This document shows positions 41,214-48,349 of a stretch of 64,000 nucleotides of DNA, piece after piece. The position numbers and the translations under genes are program-made. Each line of letters begins with the position of its first letter. Within the stretch, counting starts at the first letter, position 1. The stretch comes from Oscillospiraceae bacterium. Its GTDB lineage: Bacteria; Bacillota; Clostridia; Oscillospirales; Oscillospiraceae. The stretch is from contig JAILNC010000100.1 of assembly GCA_024691985.1 (NCBI GenBank), positions 1 to 64,000 on the forward strand. Reading direction: 5' to 3'. The notes under the pieces were generated by a model that worked only from the letters and a program-made list of their open reading frames with translations, was not told the origin of the DNA and did no database searches.

Positions 41214-43502
41214 TTATTCGTTTTCCTGCTTGTTCTCCGCCGGCTCACTTTTTGCCGGCTCATTACCCGCCGGCTCGCTTTCGGTCGGCTCGCTCTCGGC
41301 CACCTCGTTTGCAGCCGGCTCGGTGTCCAGCCTCTGCCTTGCGACGAGCTCGGCAAAGAAACCGTTGTTCGCGATCAGCTCGTCATAGGTGCCGTCCTCC
41401 ATGATATGCCCCTTGTCGAGCACGAGGATGCGGTCACAGTTGCGGATGGTGCTCAGACGGTGCGCGATCACGATGCGCGTGCACTTGAGACCGTCGAGCG
41501 CGTCGGATACCTGCTTCTGCGTCTTGTTGTCAAGCGCGGAGGTGGCCTCGTCAAAAATCAGGATGCGGGGCTTCGGCGCGACCGCGCGGGCGATCATGAG
41601 ACGCTGCTTCTGTCCGCCGGAGATGCCGCCCTGCCCCTCGGACAGGATGGTCTGCATCCCCATCGGCATGGCGCGGATATCGTCGGCAATGCCGGCCAGT
41701 TCCGCCGCCTCCCACGCGTCGTCCAGCGAGAGCTGCGGCGCGGAGATGACGATGTTGGAGTAGATGTCGCCCTGGAAGAGGCTGCCGTCCTGCATCACGA
41801 CGCCGATTTTGCGGCGCAGCGAGCGCAGGTCGAGCTTGGACAGATCGTAGCCGTCGAAGTAGATCGCGCCCTTTTCCGGCGTCTCAAAGCCGAGCAGGAG
41901 GCGTACCAGCGTGGATTTGCCGCAGCCGGTCGTGCCGACGATGGCGACGTACTCGCCGGGCTTGATGCGCAGGCTCATCCCGTCGACCACATAGGGCATG
42001 CTCTCGGTGTAGCGGAAATAGACGTTGGACAGCTCGATGCCGCCCTTGATCGAGGAGACCATGACCTTGTTCTCGGAGGATTCGGGCGCGGTCTTCAAGA
42101 TGGGCTCCGCCATATCGAGAATGGGCTTGATCTGCGCGACGGAGAGGGCCACGCCGGTGAGCGAGGCGAAGGAGGCCATCACAACGCCGTAGGCCGTGTT
42201 GAACGCGATGTACTCGGAGGGAGAGACGTTCGTGCTCACGGCGAGATAGTAGATCAGCAGGTTGCCGGCGAGCGTGATCGCGATGGAGATGGCGGTGTTC
42301 GCCTTGATGAACATCGGCGGGTTGTAGGTCAGCGACGCCGCCTGGGAATATGCGCCGGCCCAGCGGGCGAAGGCGCGCTTTTCGGCGCCGGCGAGCTTGA
42401 TCTTCTGCACGCCGGAGATGAGCGCGAAGCTCAGGCCGTTTTCCTTGGCGCCCTTCTCCATGACCTGCTTGCTGATCTTGATCTGCATCAGGGAGGAGCA
42501 GATGCTGAACGCAAGCGTGACCACGATAATGAGCAGGGCCGGCAGCACCAGCGCGGGCGCATAGCGGAAGATCTGCGTGATGTACAGCAGCGAGGCCAGC
42601 GAGCTCAGCCCCGTGGAAAAGACGTTGCCGAGCAGCAGCGAGCAGAGCTGATTGACCGCTCCGGCGCGGCTGGAGAGCTCGCCGGAGGAATAGCTGCGGA
42701 AGAATCTGGCCGGGAGATTCAGCACGCGCATCATGATCGCGGCCTCCACGGAAAGGGAGGTCTTGATCTCGAGGCGGTTCATCATCATCTCCCGCACCGT
42801 GGTGATCAGCTGCGTGGAGATGATGACCGAGAGCATGAACACAGCTGTGCCGATGAGCAGCATCGTGCTGCCGCTCTCGACGACATAGCCGGTCAGCAGG
42901 CGGTTGATGTTCGTCATGATCATGCCCACGCACGTGGCGAGGAGGGTGAGGATGATCAGCGCGGCAAAGTCCCCGGTGCTCAGACATTCGATGAGATAAA
43001 CGATCAGATCCTTGATGCCCAGCTTTTTCAGCGGCAGCGGACGGTAGAAGCAGACAGCGTCCGGGGCGAACTGCTGCGCATTCTTTTTGTTCAGCGTCGT
43101 CTTTTTCCCCGTGACCGGGTCGCGGAAGCTGTAGCCGATGAAGGACTTCGGCAGCAGGGCGACCGGGACGCCATCCTCCTTGCGGAAGGCGAGCATCGGC
43201 CCATAGGCGTCCTTGTACCAGCCCTCCTCCAGTATCACGTTGCGCCGCATGATGCCGTGCGGACGCAGACTGTATTCCAGCTGCTCGTCGCCGTCGCGGA
43301 TCTCGGCAGGGATCTCGGGGCTTTTGAAATGGTAGTATTTCAGGATCTCGTCGATGGCGTCCTTGGTGATGATGCGATTGTCGTTGAGGAGACCGGCCTC
43401 CTGCTTGCCCAGAACGATCGAAGCCATGCGGTAAATGGAGTCTTCAAAGACCTCCTGGTCGCTTTCCTTGCGCTGGCGAATTTGTTCGTCAAACCAACCC
43501 AT
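41214..43502 (-). CDS. NHLP-type bacteriocin export ABC transporter, permease/ATPase subunit without peptidase
   Basis: A 762-residue protein. An N-terminal soluble region of about 145 residues is followed by an ABC transmembrane domain (about 150-450) and an ATPase domain with Walker A GTTGCGKST, signature ISGGQKQRLMIAR and Walker B ILIFDEATSALD. The N-terminal extension is not a working C39 peptidase: no catalytic Cys-His pattern. This matches the second of the two ABC subunits found in NHLP/NHLM-type bacteriocin export systems. The C-terminus (about 735-762) is a low-complexity run of E-, P- and A-rich repeats (SEPTESEPAGNEPAKSEPAE). ATG at 43500-43502 behind GAGGAGG. Confidence 0.88.
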   Translation of the reverse strand: MGWFDEQIRQRKESDQEVFEDSIYRMASIVLGKQEAGLLNDNRIITKDAIDEILKYYHFKSPEIPAEIRDGDEQLEYSLRPHGIMRRNVILEEGWYKDAYGPMLAFRKEDGVPVALLPKSFIGYSFRDPVTGKKTTLNKKNAQQFAPDAVCFYRPLPLKKLGIKDLIVYLIECLSTGDFAALIILTLLATCVGMIMTNINRLLTGYVVESGSTMLLIGTAVFMLSVIISTQLITTVREMMMNRLEIKTSLSVEAAIMMRVLNLPARFFRSYSSGELSSRAGAVNQLCSLLLGNVFSTGLSSLASLLYITQIFRYAPALVLPALLIIVVTLAFSICSSLMQIKISKQVMEKGAKENGLSFALISGVQKIKLAGAEKRAFARWAGAYSQAASLTYNPPMFIKANTAISIAITLAGNLLIYYLAVSTNVSPSEYIAFNTAYGVVMASFASLTGVALSVAQIKPILDMAEPILKTAPESSENKVMVSSIKGGIELSNVYFRYTESMPYVVDGMSLRIKPGEYVAIVGTTGCGKSTLVRLLLGFETPEKGAIYFDGYDLSKLDLRSLRRKIGVVMQDGSLFQGDIYSNIVISAPQLSLDDAWEAAELAGIADDIRAMPMGMQTILSEGQGGISGGQKQRLMIARAVAPKPRILIFDEATSALDNKTQKQVSDALDGLKCTRIVIAHRLSTIRNCDRILVLDKGHIMEDGTYDELIANNGFFAELVARQRLDTEPAANEVAESEPTESEPAGNEPAKSEPAENKQENE

Positions 43503-43516
43503 ATGTCCGCACCTCC

Positions 43517-45697
43517 TCAGTCGCTCGCGATGAGCTCGGTATAATAGCCGCCCTTGGCGTAGAGCTCATCATGTGTGCCGCGTTCGACCACGACGCCCTT
43601 GTCGAGGACGATGATCTCGTCGCAGTCGCGGATGGTGGAGAGCCGATGCGCGATCACGATGCAGGTGATGCCGCGGTCCTTGACCGCCTTGACCAGCTCG
43701 TATTCCGTTTTGGCGTCCAGCGCGGAGGTCGCCTCGTCCATGATGATGACGGAGGGATCCTGCGCGAGCACGCGGGCGATCTCGAGACGCTGGCGCTGTC
43801 CGCCGGAGAGATCCTTGCCGCCCTCGGAGAGCTTCCCGCCGAAGCCGCCCTCGCGCGCCATGATGTCGTCGTAGATCTGGGCGTCCCGCGCGGCGAGGAT
43901 CATTTCAAAGTCCTCGATGGAATCATCCCACATCTTGATGTTGTTGGCGATGGTATCCTCGAAAAGCGTGATGTCCTGATCCACGACGGCGACTGAGCCG
44001 GTGAAGACGCTGCGGTCGATCTCCGAGATGGACTTTCCGTCAAAGAGGACCTCGCCGCTCCACGGCAGATAGAGACCGGAGATCAGCTTGGAGAGCGTGG
44101 ACTTGCCGCAGCCGGAGGTCCCGACGAAGGCGACGCGGCTGCCGGGCTCCATGTGCATGGAGAAATCCTGGATCAGAGGATCGGCAAGACGGGAGTAACC
44201 GAAAGTCACGTTGTTGAGGTCGATCCGGCCGGAGAGCTTGGAGTAATCCGCGTCCTCCTCCAGCGGGCTGTCCTTGAAATGGGGGTCGGTCGGATACTGC
44301 ATGACGTCCTCTACGCGCTCCATGTCGGTGCGCATCTCCTGGATCGTCTGTCCCGCGGAAATAAGCATCGACGCGGGGGACATGAAGGAGCTCAGAAAGC
44401 CCTGGAAGATCACGATCGAGCCCAGCGTGAACTTGCCCCGCATCGTCAGCCAGACGCCCAGCACCATCACGGCGGAGTTGGCGATGGTGGAAAGCACGGG
44501 CGGGATCGAGCCGAGATACTGGTTGAGACGGAAGTAGCGCACGTTCTGCGCGTTCACGGAGGCCTGATAGCCCGCCCACTTCTGGAAGTAGCCGTTCTCC
44601 GCGCCGCTGGACTTGATGGTCTCGACCATCTGGATGCCGGAGACCTGGGCGGCGGCAAGCTTGCCCTCGTCGCGCATCTGCACGCGGGTGATGTTGACGC
44701 GTTTGGCGGAGATCAGTCTGGATACCAGCAGGTTCAGCACGACCGTCACGACGCCGACGAGCGTCAGCAGAACGCTGTAACGCAGCATGATGAAAAGATA
44801 GAAGAACATCATGATGGTGTTGAGCAGGAGAGGCGTCAGGGTGTTGACCAGCACGCTCGCGATCGAGGCATTGGTGGACTGACGCAGCAGGATGTCGCCC
44901 GCCATGCGCTGCGAGAAGAACTCCATCGGCATCTGCAGAATCTTCCACATGTAGCTGCTGCTGCCGACGATGGCCATCTTGCCGTTGATCTTCAGCGCGT
45001 ACACGGCCTGTATCCATGCCGTGACGATCTGAATGATCCCCAGCAGGGCGAGCAGTCCGATAAAGGGCAGCAGAAGCTCCCGGTTCTCGCCCGTCAGCAG
45101 ACGGTCCATGAAGAAGCCGGTGAAGACGGGATTGATGATGCCGAAGAGATAGCTGATCACGGTCGTGACCAGCACGAAGGCCACCGCGGCCCCGGCGCCG
45201 ACAAGCCGTTTGCGCGCAAATTCCAGCGTGCTCTTCGGCTTCCCGCCGGGGACAAAGTTTTCTCCCGGAACGATGGACAGACAGATGCCGGTGAAGGAAC
45301 GGTCAAATTCCTCCATCGTGACCTTGACCTCGCCGCGCGCCGGGTCGTTGAGATAGGCGTACTTGCCCTTGAAGCCGTCGAGAACGACAAAGTGATTGAA
45401 ATTCCAGTGAATGATGCAGGGGAAGGAGATCTTCTCACGCAGGGCGTCGATCTCGCAGCGAAAGCCCTGCGCCTCAAAGCCGTAGCTGCGCGCCGCGACG
45501 AGCACGTTGCGGGCGTTGGAGCCGTCTCTGGATACGCCGCAGTCGAGACGCACCTGCTCGAGCGGCACCCACTTCCCGTAATAGGCCATGACCATGGCCA
45601 GAGAGGCCGCCCCGCATTCGAGCGCCTCCATCTGCATGACGACCGGGACCTTGGCTACGCCATGGCTGACCGGCTGTTTAATCTTCTTTTGACCCAT
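43517..45697 (-). CDS. NHLP-type bacteriocin export ABC transporter with C39 leader peptidase
   Basis: A 726-residue protein. Residues of about 15-145 form a C39 peptidase with catalytic Cys in MEALECGAASLAMVMAYYG, His in CIIHWNFNHFVVLDG and Asp in AYLNDPARGEV. Membrane domain about 160-450. ATPase: Walker A GTSGCGKST, signature LSGGQRQRLEIAR, Walker B VIIMDEATSALD. C39 peptidases cut double-glycine leaders during export, which fits the small leader proteins encoded at 47047-48068. ATG at 45695-45697; 14 bases upstream of the second ABC gene. Confidence 0.92.
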   Translation of the reverse strand: MGQKKIKQPVSHGVAKVPVVMQMEALECGAASLAMVMAYYGKWVPLEQVRLDCGVSRDGSNARNVLVAARSYGFEAQGFRCEIDALREKISFPCIIHWNFNHFVVLDGFKGKYAYLNDPARGEVKVTMEEFDRSFTGICLSIVPGENFVPGGKPKSTLEFARKRLVGAGAAVAFVLVTTVISYLFGIINPVFTGFFMDRLLTGENRELLLPFIGLLALLGIIQIVTAWIQAVYALKINGKMAIVGSSSYMWKILQMPMEFFSQRMAGDILLRQSTNASIASVLVNTLTPLLLNTIMMFFYLFIMLRYSVLLTLVGVVTVVLNLLVSRLISAKRVNITRVQMRDEGKLAAAQVSGIQMVETIKSSGAENGYFQKWAGYQASVNAQNVRYFRLNQYLGSIPPVLSTIANSAVMVLGVWLTMRGKFTLGSIVIFQGFLSSFMSPASMLISAGQTIQEMRTDMERVEDVMQYPTDPHFKDSPLEEDADYSKLSGRIDLNNVTFGYSRLADPLIQDFSMHMEPGSRVAFVGTSGCGKSTLSKLISGLYLPWSGEVLFDGKSISEIDRSVFTGSVAVVDQDITLFEDTIANNIKMWDDSIEDFEMILAARDAQIYDDIMAREGGFGGKLSEGGKDLSGGQRQRLEIARVLAQDPSVIIMDEATSALDAKTEYELVKAVKDRGITCIVIAHRLSTIRDCDEIIVLDKGVVVERGTHDELYAKGGYYTELIASD

Positions 45698-45707
45698 CGC
45701 AAAGCCC

Positions 45708-46127
45708 TCATCGGAAGAGCAGACTCAAAACCTGGGTCTGCTTGTAGACCACCCGGGCGGGATAGGTCCCGCTTGCCATCGTGGTACGCGCGGTCGCAAA
45801 GACCCGGCCGTCCTCCGTCGTTCCGACACTGGCGATCAGGGTGGAGACGTTGCCGACTTCGACCAGCATCCCGGCTTCCACGTTTTTTGCATGCTGTGCG
45901 TCGTCAAAATACACGACCATTTTTCCTCCCGATACCTCGGCGGTACCGGCGGCGTAGCTTTCGATATGGGCAAACGAACCCCAGACCAGCAAGCCGACCA
46001 GCAGCAGGATGATCGCCCCCATCACGATCCAGACGGTAGGATTGGTTACGCGCAGATAATCTGTGAGCTGTTCGGGGGATGAGATGCGATCCAGGCTGTC
46101 TTTCCGGAAAAGGGATTGTTGATCCAT
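45708..46127 (-). CDS. Short HlyD-like secretion adaptor of the NHLP-type system
   Basis: A 139-residue protein starting MDQQSLFRKDSLDRISSPEQ, a motif typical of the N-terminus of NHLP-system secretion proteins. One membrane helix (VWIVMGAIILLLVGLLVWGS) precedes a short extracytoplasmic beta-rich part. Full-length members of about 400 residues have coiled-coil and barrel domains; these are absent here, and the stop is clean. First gene of the exporter operon. ATG at 46125-46127 behind GGAGGA. It may serve as a compact adaptor in a Gram-positive envelope. Confidence 0.78.
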   Translation of the reverse strand: MDQQSLFRKDSLDRISSPEQLTDYLRVTNPTVWIVMGAIILLLVGLLVWGSFAHIESYAAGTAEVSGGKMVVYFDDAQHAKNVEAGMLVEVGNVSTLIASVGTTEDGRVFATARTTMASGTYPARVVYKQTQVLSLLFR

Positions 46128-46189
46128 AATCGTGTCCTCCTGTATGATTGGTTGCGCTGGGCATGAAAGCAAAAATCAAATCACTTTAT

Positions 46190-46218
46190 ATTATAAATGT
46201 TTAAACGTGTAAAATCAA
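46190..46218 (-). promoter_or_regulatory. Promoter of the exporter operon
   Basis: On the minus strand TTGATT (46213-46218) and TATAAT (46190-46195) with a 17-base spacer. The spacer holds the palindrome GTTTAAAC, a possible operator. Confidence 0.75.
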
Positions 46219-46302
46219 GATGCGCGTTTGTGACGATATGTCATAAGTTCCGACAGGGAGCGGCAAAATAATTCATAGATTATACAAGAAATATCGAGAA
46301 TA

Positions 46303-46322
46303 TATTGGACATTTATTGGACA
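46303..46322. repeat. Direct repeat TATTGGACA in the exporter/regulator divergent region
   Basis: The nine bases TATTGGACA occur at 46303-46311 and 46314-46322, 11 bases apart (about one helical turn), between the divergent exporter operon and the HTH-receiver gene. Tandem copies one turn apart are typical of a regulator binding site. Confidence 0.45.
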
Positions 46323-46388
46323 CAAGCTGGTAGGATAAAGCAGGAAAGAAAAAGCGGAGCCGTACACGGAAGAAACGGAGAGGATCAT

Positions 46389-46988
46389 ATGCTCACATTG
46401 GAATCCTTCGGTCAGCGTATACGAAGCCTGCGGATCGAATTGAATCTTACGCAGCAGGAGCTCGCGGATCAGATGTTCGTCTCGCGCAAGACGATCGGAA
46501 ACTGGGAATCCGGCAACAGGCTCCCGGATATCAGCATGCTCTCCCGTCTGGCCAGGCATCTCGGCGTGGAGACCTATGAGCTGCTCGACGCCATGTATGA
46601 CGGCGAAGAGGATTCGCCGATCGTCATCGTGGTGGAGAAGGAGCAAAGCATCCTGAACAGCTTCGTCCAGCTGATCAGCGACACTTTGCAGGATGCGCAG
46701 GTCTTCGGCTTCGACACCTTCACCGAGGCGCACCGCTTTGCCAACGAGAACCGCGTGGCGATCGCCTTCATCGATGTGGAGCTGCATGAGGACAGCGGCT
46801 TTATTCTGGCAAAGCTCCTGCAGAGCATTTCGCCGCGCACCAACATTGTCTTTCTGACCAGAAATTTCAGCCAGGCCGACGCCGCCTGGGAGATCCACCC
46901 CAGCGGATGCGTCGAGATGCCGCTGACGGCGGAGAAGATCCGCCAGGAGACCGCCAATCTGCGCTACCCGGTCCGGAATCTGAAATAA
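46389..46988 (+). CDS. HTH (XRE type) regulator fused to a receiver-like domain
   Basis: A 199-residue protein. Residues 1-65 are an XRE/Cro helix-turn-helix (LNLTQQELADQMFVSRKTIGNWESGNRLPD). Residues of about 75-190 look like a response-regulator receiver: PIVIVVEKEQSILNSF, then AIAFIDVELHEDSGFILAKLL with the phospho-acceptor-like Asp, then NIVFLTRNFS. The usual acidic pair after strand 1 is EKE. ATG at 46389 behind GGAGAGG. Divergent from the exporter operon and convergent with the leader-protein genes. No kinase is nearby, so a phosphorylation-independent or atypical receiver is likely. Confidence 0.82.
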   Translation: MLTLESFGQRIRSLRIELNLTQQELADQMFVSRKTIGNWESGNRLPDISMLSRLARHLGVETYELLDAMYDGEEDSPIVIVVEKEQSILNSFVQLISDTLQDAQVFGFDTFTEAHRFANENRVAIAFIDVELHEDSGFILAKLLQSISPRTNIVFLTRNFSQADAAWEIHPSGCVEMPLTAEKIRQETANLRYPVRNLK

Positions 46989-46997
46989 GAGAGATAA

Positions 46998-47030
46998 GCA
47001 AAGGCTCCTGCCAAAAGCAGGAGCCTTTGC
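46998..47030. terminator. Bidirectional terminator between regulator and LysM leader gene
   Basis: GCAAAGGCTCCTGC pairs with GCAGGAGCCTTTGC around a five-base loop, between two convergent genes. Confidence 0.88.
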
Positions 47031-47046
47031 CGTTGTGTGTCTGCGA

Positions 47047-47310
47047 TCAGCGGAGCGTGCGGGGGTAGATGGTCAGCTTCTGGCCGGCGTAGATGACGTT
47101 GGGATTGGCGATGTTGTTCCACTGCTGGATCTCGCCGACGGTCACGCCGAAGCGAATGGCGATACCGGACAGAACGTCGCCGCTGGCAACATGGTACATG
47201 ATGTAGCTGCCGTAGTTGTCGTATCTGCCTCTCGCATACTGCTGCCAGGGGCCGTAGCCGCCCTGAACACCCTCGAGTTCCTGATCATTGACCTTGACTT
47301 CGTCAGACAT
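47047..47310 (-). CDS. Double-glycine leader protein with LysM domain (long form)
   Basis: Of 87 residues. The leader is MSDEVKVNDQELEGVQGG (18 residues), ending in Gly-Gly as required by C39 peptidases. The predicted mature part of 69 residues begins YGPWQQYARGRYDNYGS (tyrosine- and arginine-rich) and ends with a complete LysM: YHVASGDVLSGIAIRFG, VGEIQQWNNI and GQKLTIY. LysM binds N-acetylglucosamine-containing glycans such as peptidoglycan. ATG at 47308-47310 was chosen because GGAGG lies eight bases upstream; an ATG five codons earlier overlaps that site. Last of three leader-protein genes on this strand. A cell-wall targeting exported protein; activity unknown. Confidence 0.82.
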   Translation of the reverse strand: MSDEVKVNDQELEGVQGGYGPWQQYARGRYDNYGSYIMYHVASGDVLSGIAIRFGVTVGEIQQWNNIANPNVIYAGQKLTIYPRTLR

Positions 47311-47398
47311 TGTAAAATCCTCCATTAAAATAGATTTTTGTATTTACAGAACGGAGACCCGGCCGTGCCTGCGGCCTCCGAAGCTGCTGCATTGTTTG

Positions 47399-47418
47399 CC
47401 GGCGCGCCTGCGCGCCGG
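47399..47418 (-). other. Perfect hairpin between the two LysM leader genes
   Basis: CCGGCGCG pairs with CGCGCCGG around a four-base loop, without a T run. It may act as an RNA processing or stability element between the two genes. Confidence 0.45.
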
Positions 47419-47441
47419 ACCCGGGACGGAAACGATGCCGT

Positions 47442-47648
47442 TCAGAATCTGATGAACAGCGTGCGGTTGGGCTGGAGTGCGTCCGACTCCTTGATGTTGT
47501 TCCATCGGCAGAGCTGTTCCACCGAGCAGTGGAATCTGTCAGCGATCGTCTGAAGCGTATCGTTGGGCTGGATGGCATAGGGGATCTTGGTGCCGCCGGT
47601 GACATTGCCCATCGACTCGTCGTTGAGTGCTTCCTTGACAGTTGCCAT
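47442..47648 (-). CDS. Double-glycine leader protein with LysM domain (short form)
   Basis: Of 68 residues. The leader MATVKEALNDESMGNVTGG (19 residues) ends in Gly-Gly. The mature part of 49 residues is little more than a LysM: IPYAIQPNDTLQTIADRFH, then CSVEQLCRWNNI and NRTLFIRF. Two cysteines (in FHC and QLC) could form a disulfide outside the cell. ATG at 47646-47648 behind GGAGGA. Middle gene of the three leader-protein genes. No characterised family known to me combines a C39-type leader and a bare LysM of this size. Confidence 0.82.
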   Translation of the reverse strand: MATVKEALNDESMGNVTGGTKIPYAIQPNDTLQTIADRFHCSVEQLCRWNNIKESDALQPNRTLFIRF

Positions 47649-47691
47649 ATTGTGTTCCTCCAATCTTGCGGCTCGGGCTGGCTTTGCATGA

Positions 47692-47714
47692 CCTCCCGCG
47701 GGGCGCCGCAGGAG
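47692..47714 (-). other. Hairpin between the Cpl-7 and short LysM leader genes
   Basis: A 10-bp stem, CCTCCTGCGG with CCGCGGGAGG (one mismatch), closes a short loop, 21 bases after the Cpl-7 gene stop. No T run, so partial read-through is expected. Confidence 0.5.
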
Positions 47715-47735
47715 GAGCATACAGACGCTGCGTCC

Positions 47736-48068
47736 TTACTTCATCAGCATGCCGTTGACGATGTCCTGAACCATCTGGGCATCGTAGCCGGCGTTGCGCA
47801 GATTGATGATGCGGGCCTGATCGTTGCCGTACTTGCCGTCGATGACGTCGCGGGCGACGCTGTCGTAGCCCTTCGCCAGACCGTTGACCAGGTGCTGAAC
47901 GGCCCAGTAGTCGTAGCCGGCCGCGGCCAGACGTCTCTTGCGGTCCTCGCCGTCGCCGTACTTGCCGTTCATAACATCGAGAGCGGCGAGATAGTTGCGG
48001 GTGGCGCCGCCGGAAACGGAGCTGAGCTCCTCATCGGACATCTGTTCGCTCTTGAAGAATTCGCTCAT
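47736..48068 (-). CDS. Double-glycine leader protein with two Cpl-7 (CW_7) cell-wall-binding repeats
   Basis: Of 110 residues. The leader MSEFFKSEQMSDEELSSVSGG (21 residues; the final 12 are the canonical part) ends in Gly-Gly. The mature part holds two Cpl-7-type repeats: VMNGKYGDGEDRKRRLAAAG with YDYWAVQHLVNGL, and VIDGKYGNDQARIINLRNAG with YDAQMVQDIVNGM. Cpl-7 modules are known from phage endolysins and bind the peptidoglycan muropeptide. There is no catalytic domain. ATG at 48066-48068 behind CAGGAGG. First gene after the promoter at 48127-48156, which lies next to two 20-bp dyads. Confidence 0.87.
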   Translation of the reverse strand: MSEFFKSEQMSDEELSSVSGGATRNYLAALDVMNGKYGDGEDRKRRLAAAGYDYWAVQHLVNGLAKGYDSVARDVIDGKYGNDQARIINLRNAGYDAQMVQDIVNGMLMK

Positions 48069-48126
48069 CGTTTGTACCTCCTGAAATTACTTTGTAGTTT
48101 ATTGTACGATCTCTGTCGTCGATCGT

Positions 48127-48156
48127 ATTGTAGCACAGGCAAAATCCGAATTGCAA
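48127..48156 (-). promoter_or_regulatory. Promoter of the leader-protein genes
   Basis: On the minus strand TTGCAA (48151-48156) and TACAAT (48127-48132) with an 18-base spacer. The -35 box is poor, which suits an activated promoter. Confidence 0.7.
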
Positions 48157-48160
48157 TAGG

Positions 48161-48205
48161 ATGCGAAACAGGTTACCCATTCCGGATGGGAAACCTGTTT
48201 CCCAT
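48161..48205. promoter_or_regulatory. Tandem dyad operators upstream of the leader-protein promoter
   Basis: Two 20-bp inverted repeats with 9-bp arms: ATGGGAAAC/GTTTCCCAT (48186-48205, perfect) and ATGCGAAAC/GTTACCCAT (48161-48180, two mismatched pairs), centres 25 bp apart. The near one ends four bases from the -35 box of the promoter at 48127-48156, the position of a class II activator site. The regulator gene at 48350 is divergent and is the natural candidate. Confidence 0.7.
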
Positions 48206-48349
48206 TTTTTGAAAACCGGACTCGGTTATGGGGGGGGTTCCGGCCCGGAGAGCAGGATCCGGCCCGGGAAAGGAAAAAAGATCGTTTTCATTTCAGTAAA
48301 TATGTGGTATAAAATAGTATCGGCATTTATGGTACAGGAGCGGGGGAAG

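Noticed and set aside
47736-48068. Cpl-7 and LysM genes as prophage lysin fragments
   Set aside because: Each has its own ribosome site and a leader ending in Gly-Gly, there are no phage genes around, and a matching C39 exporter is adjacent.
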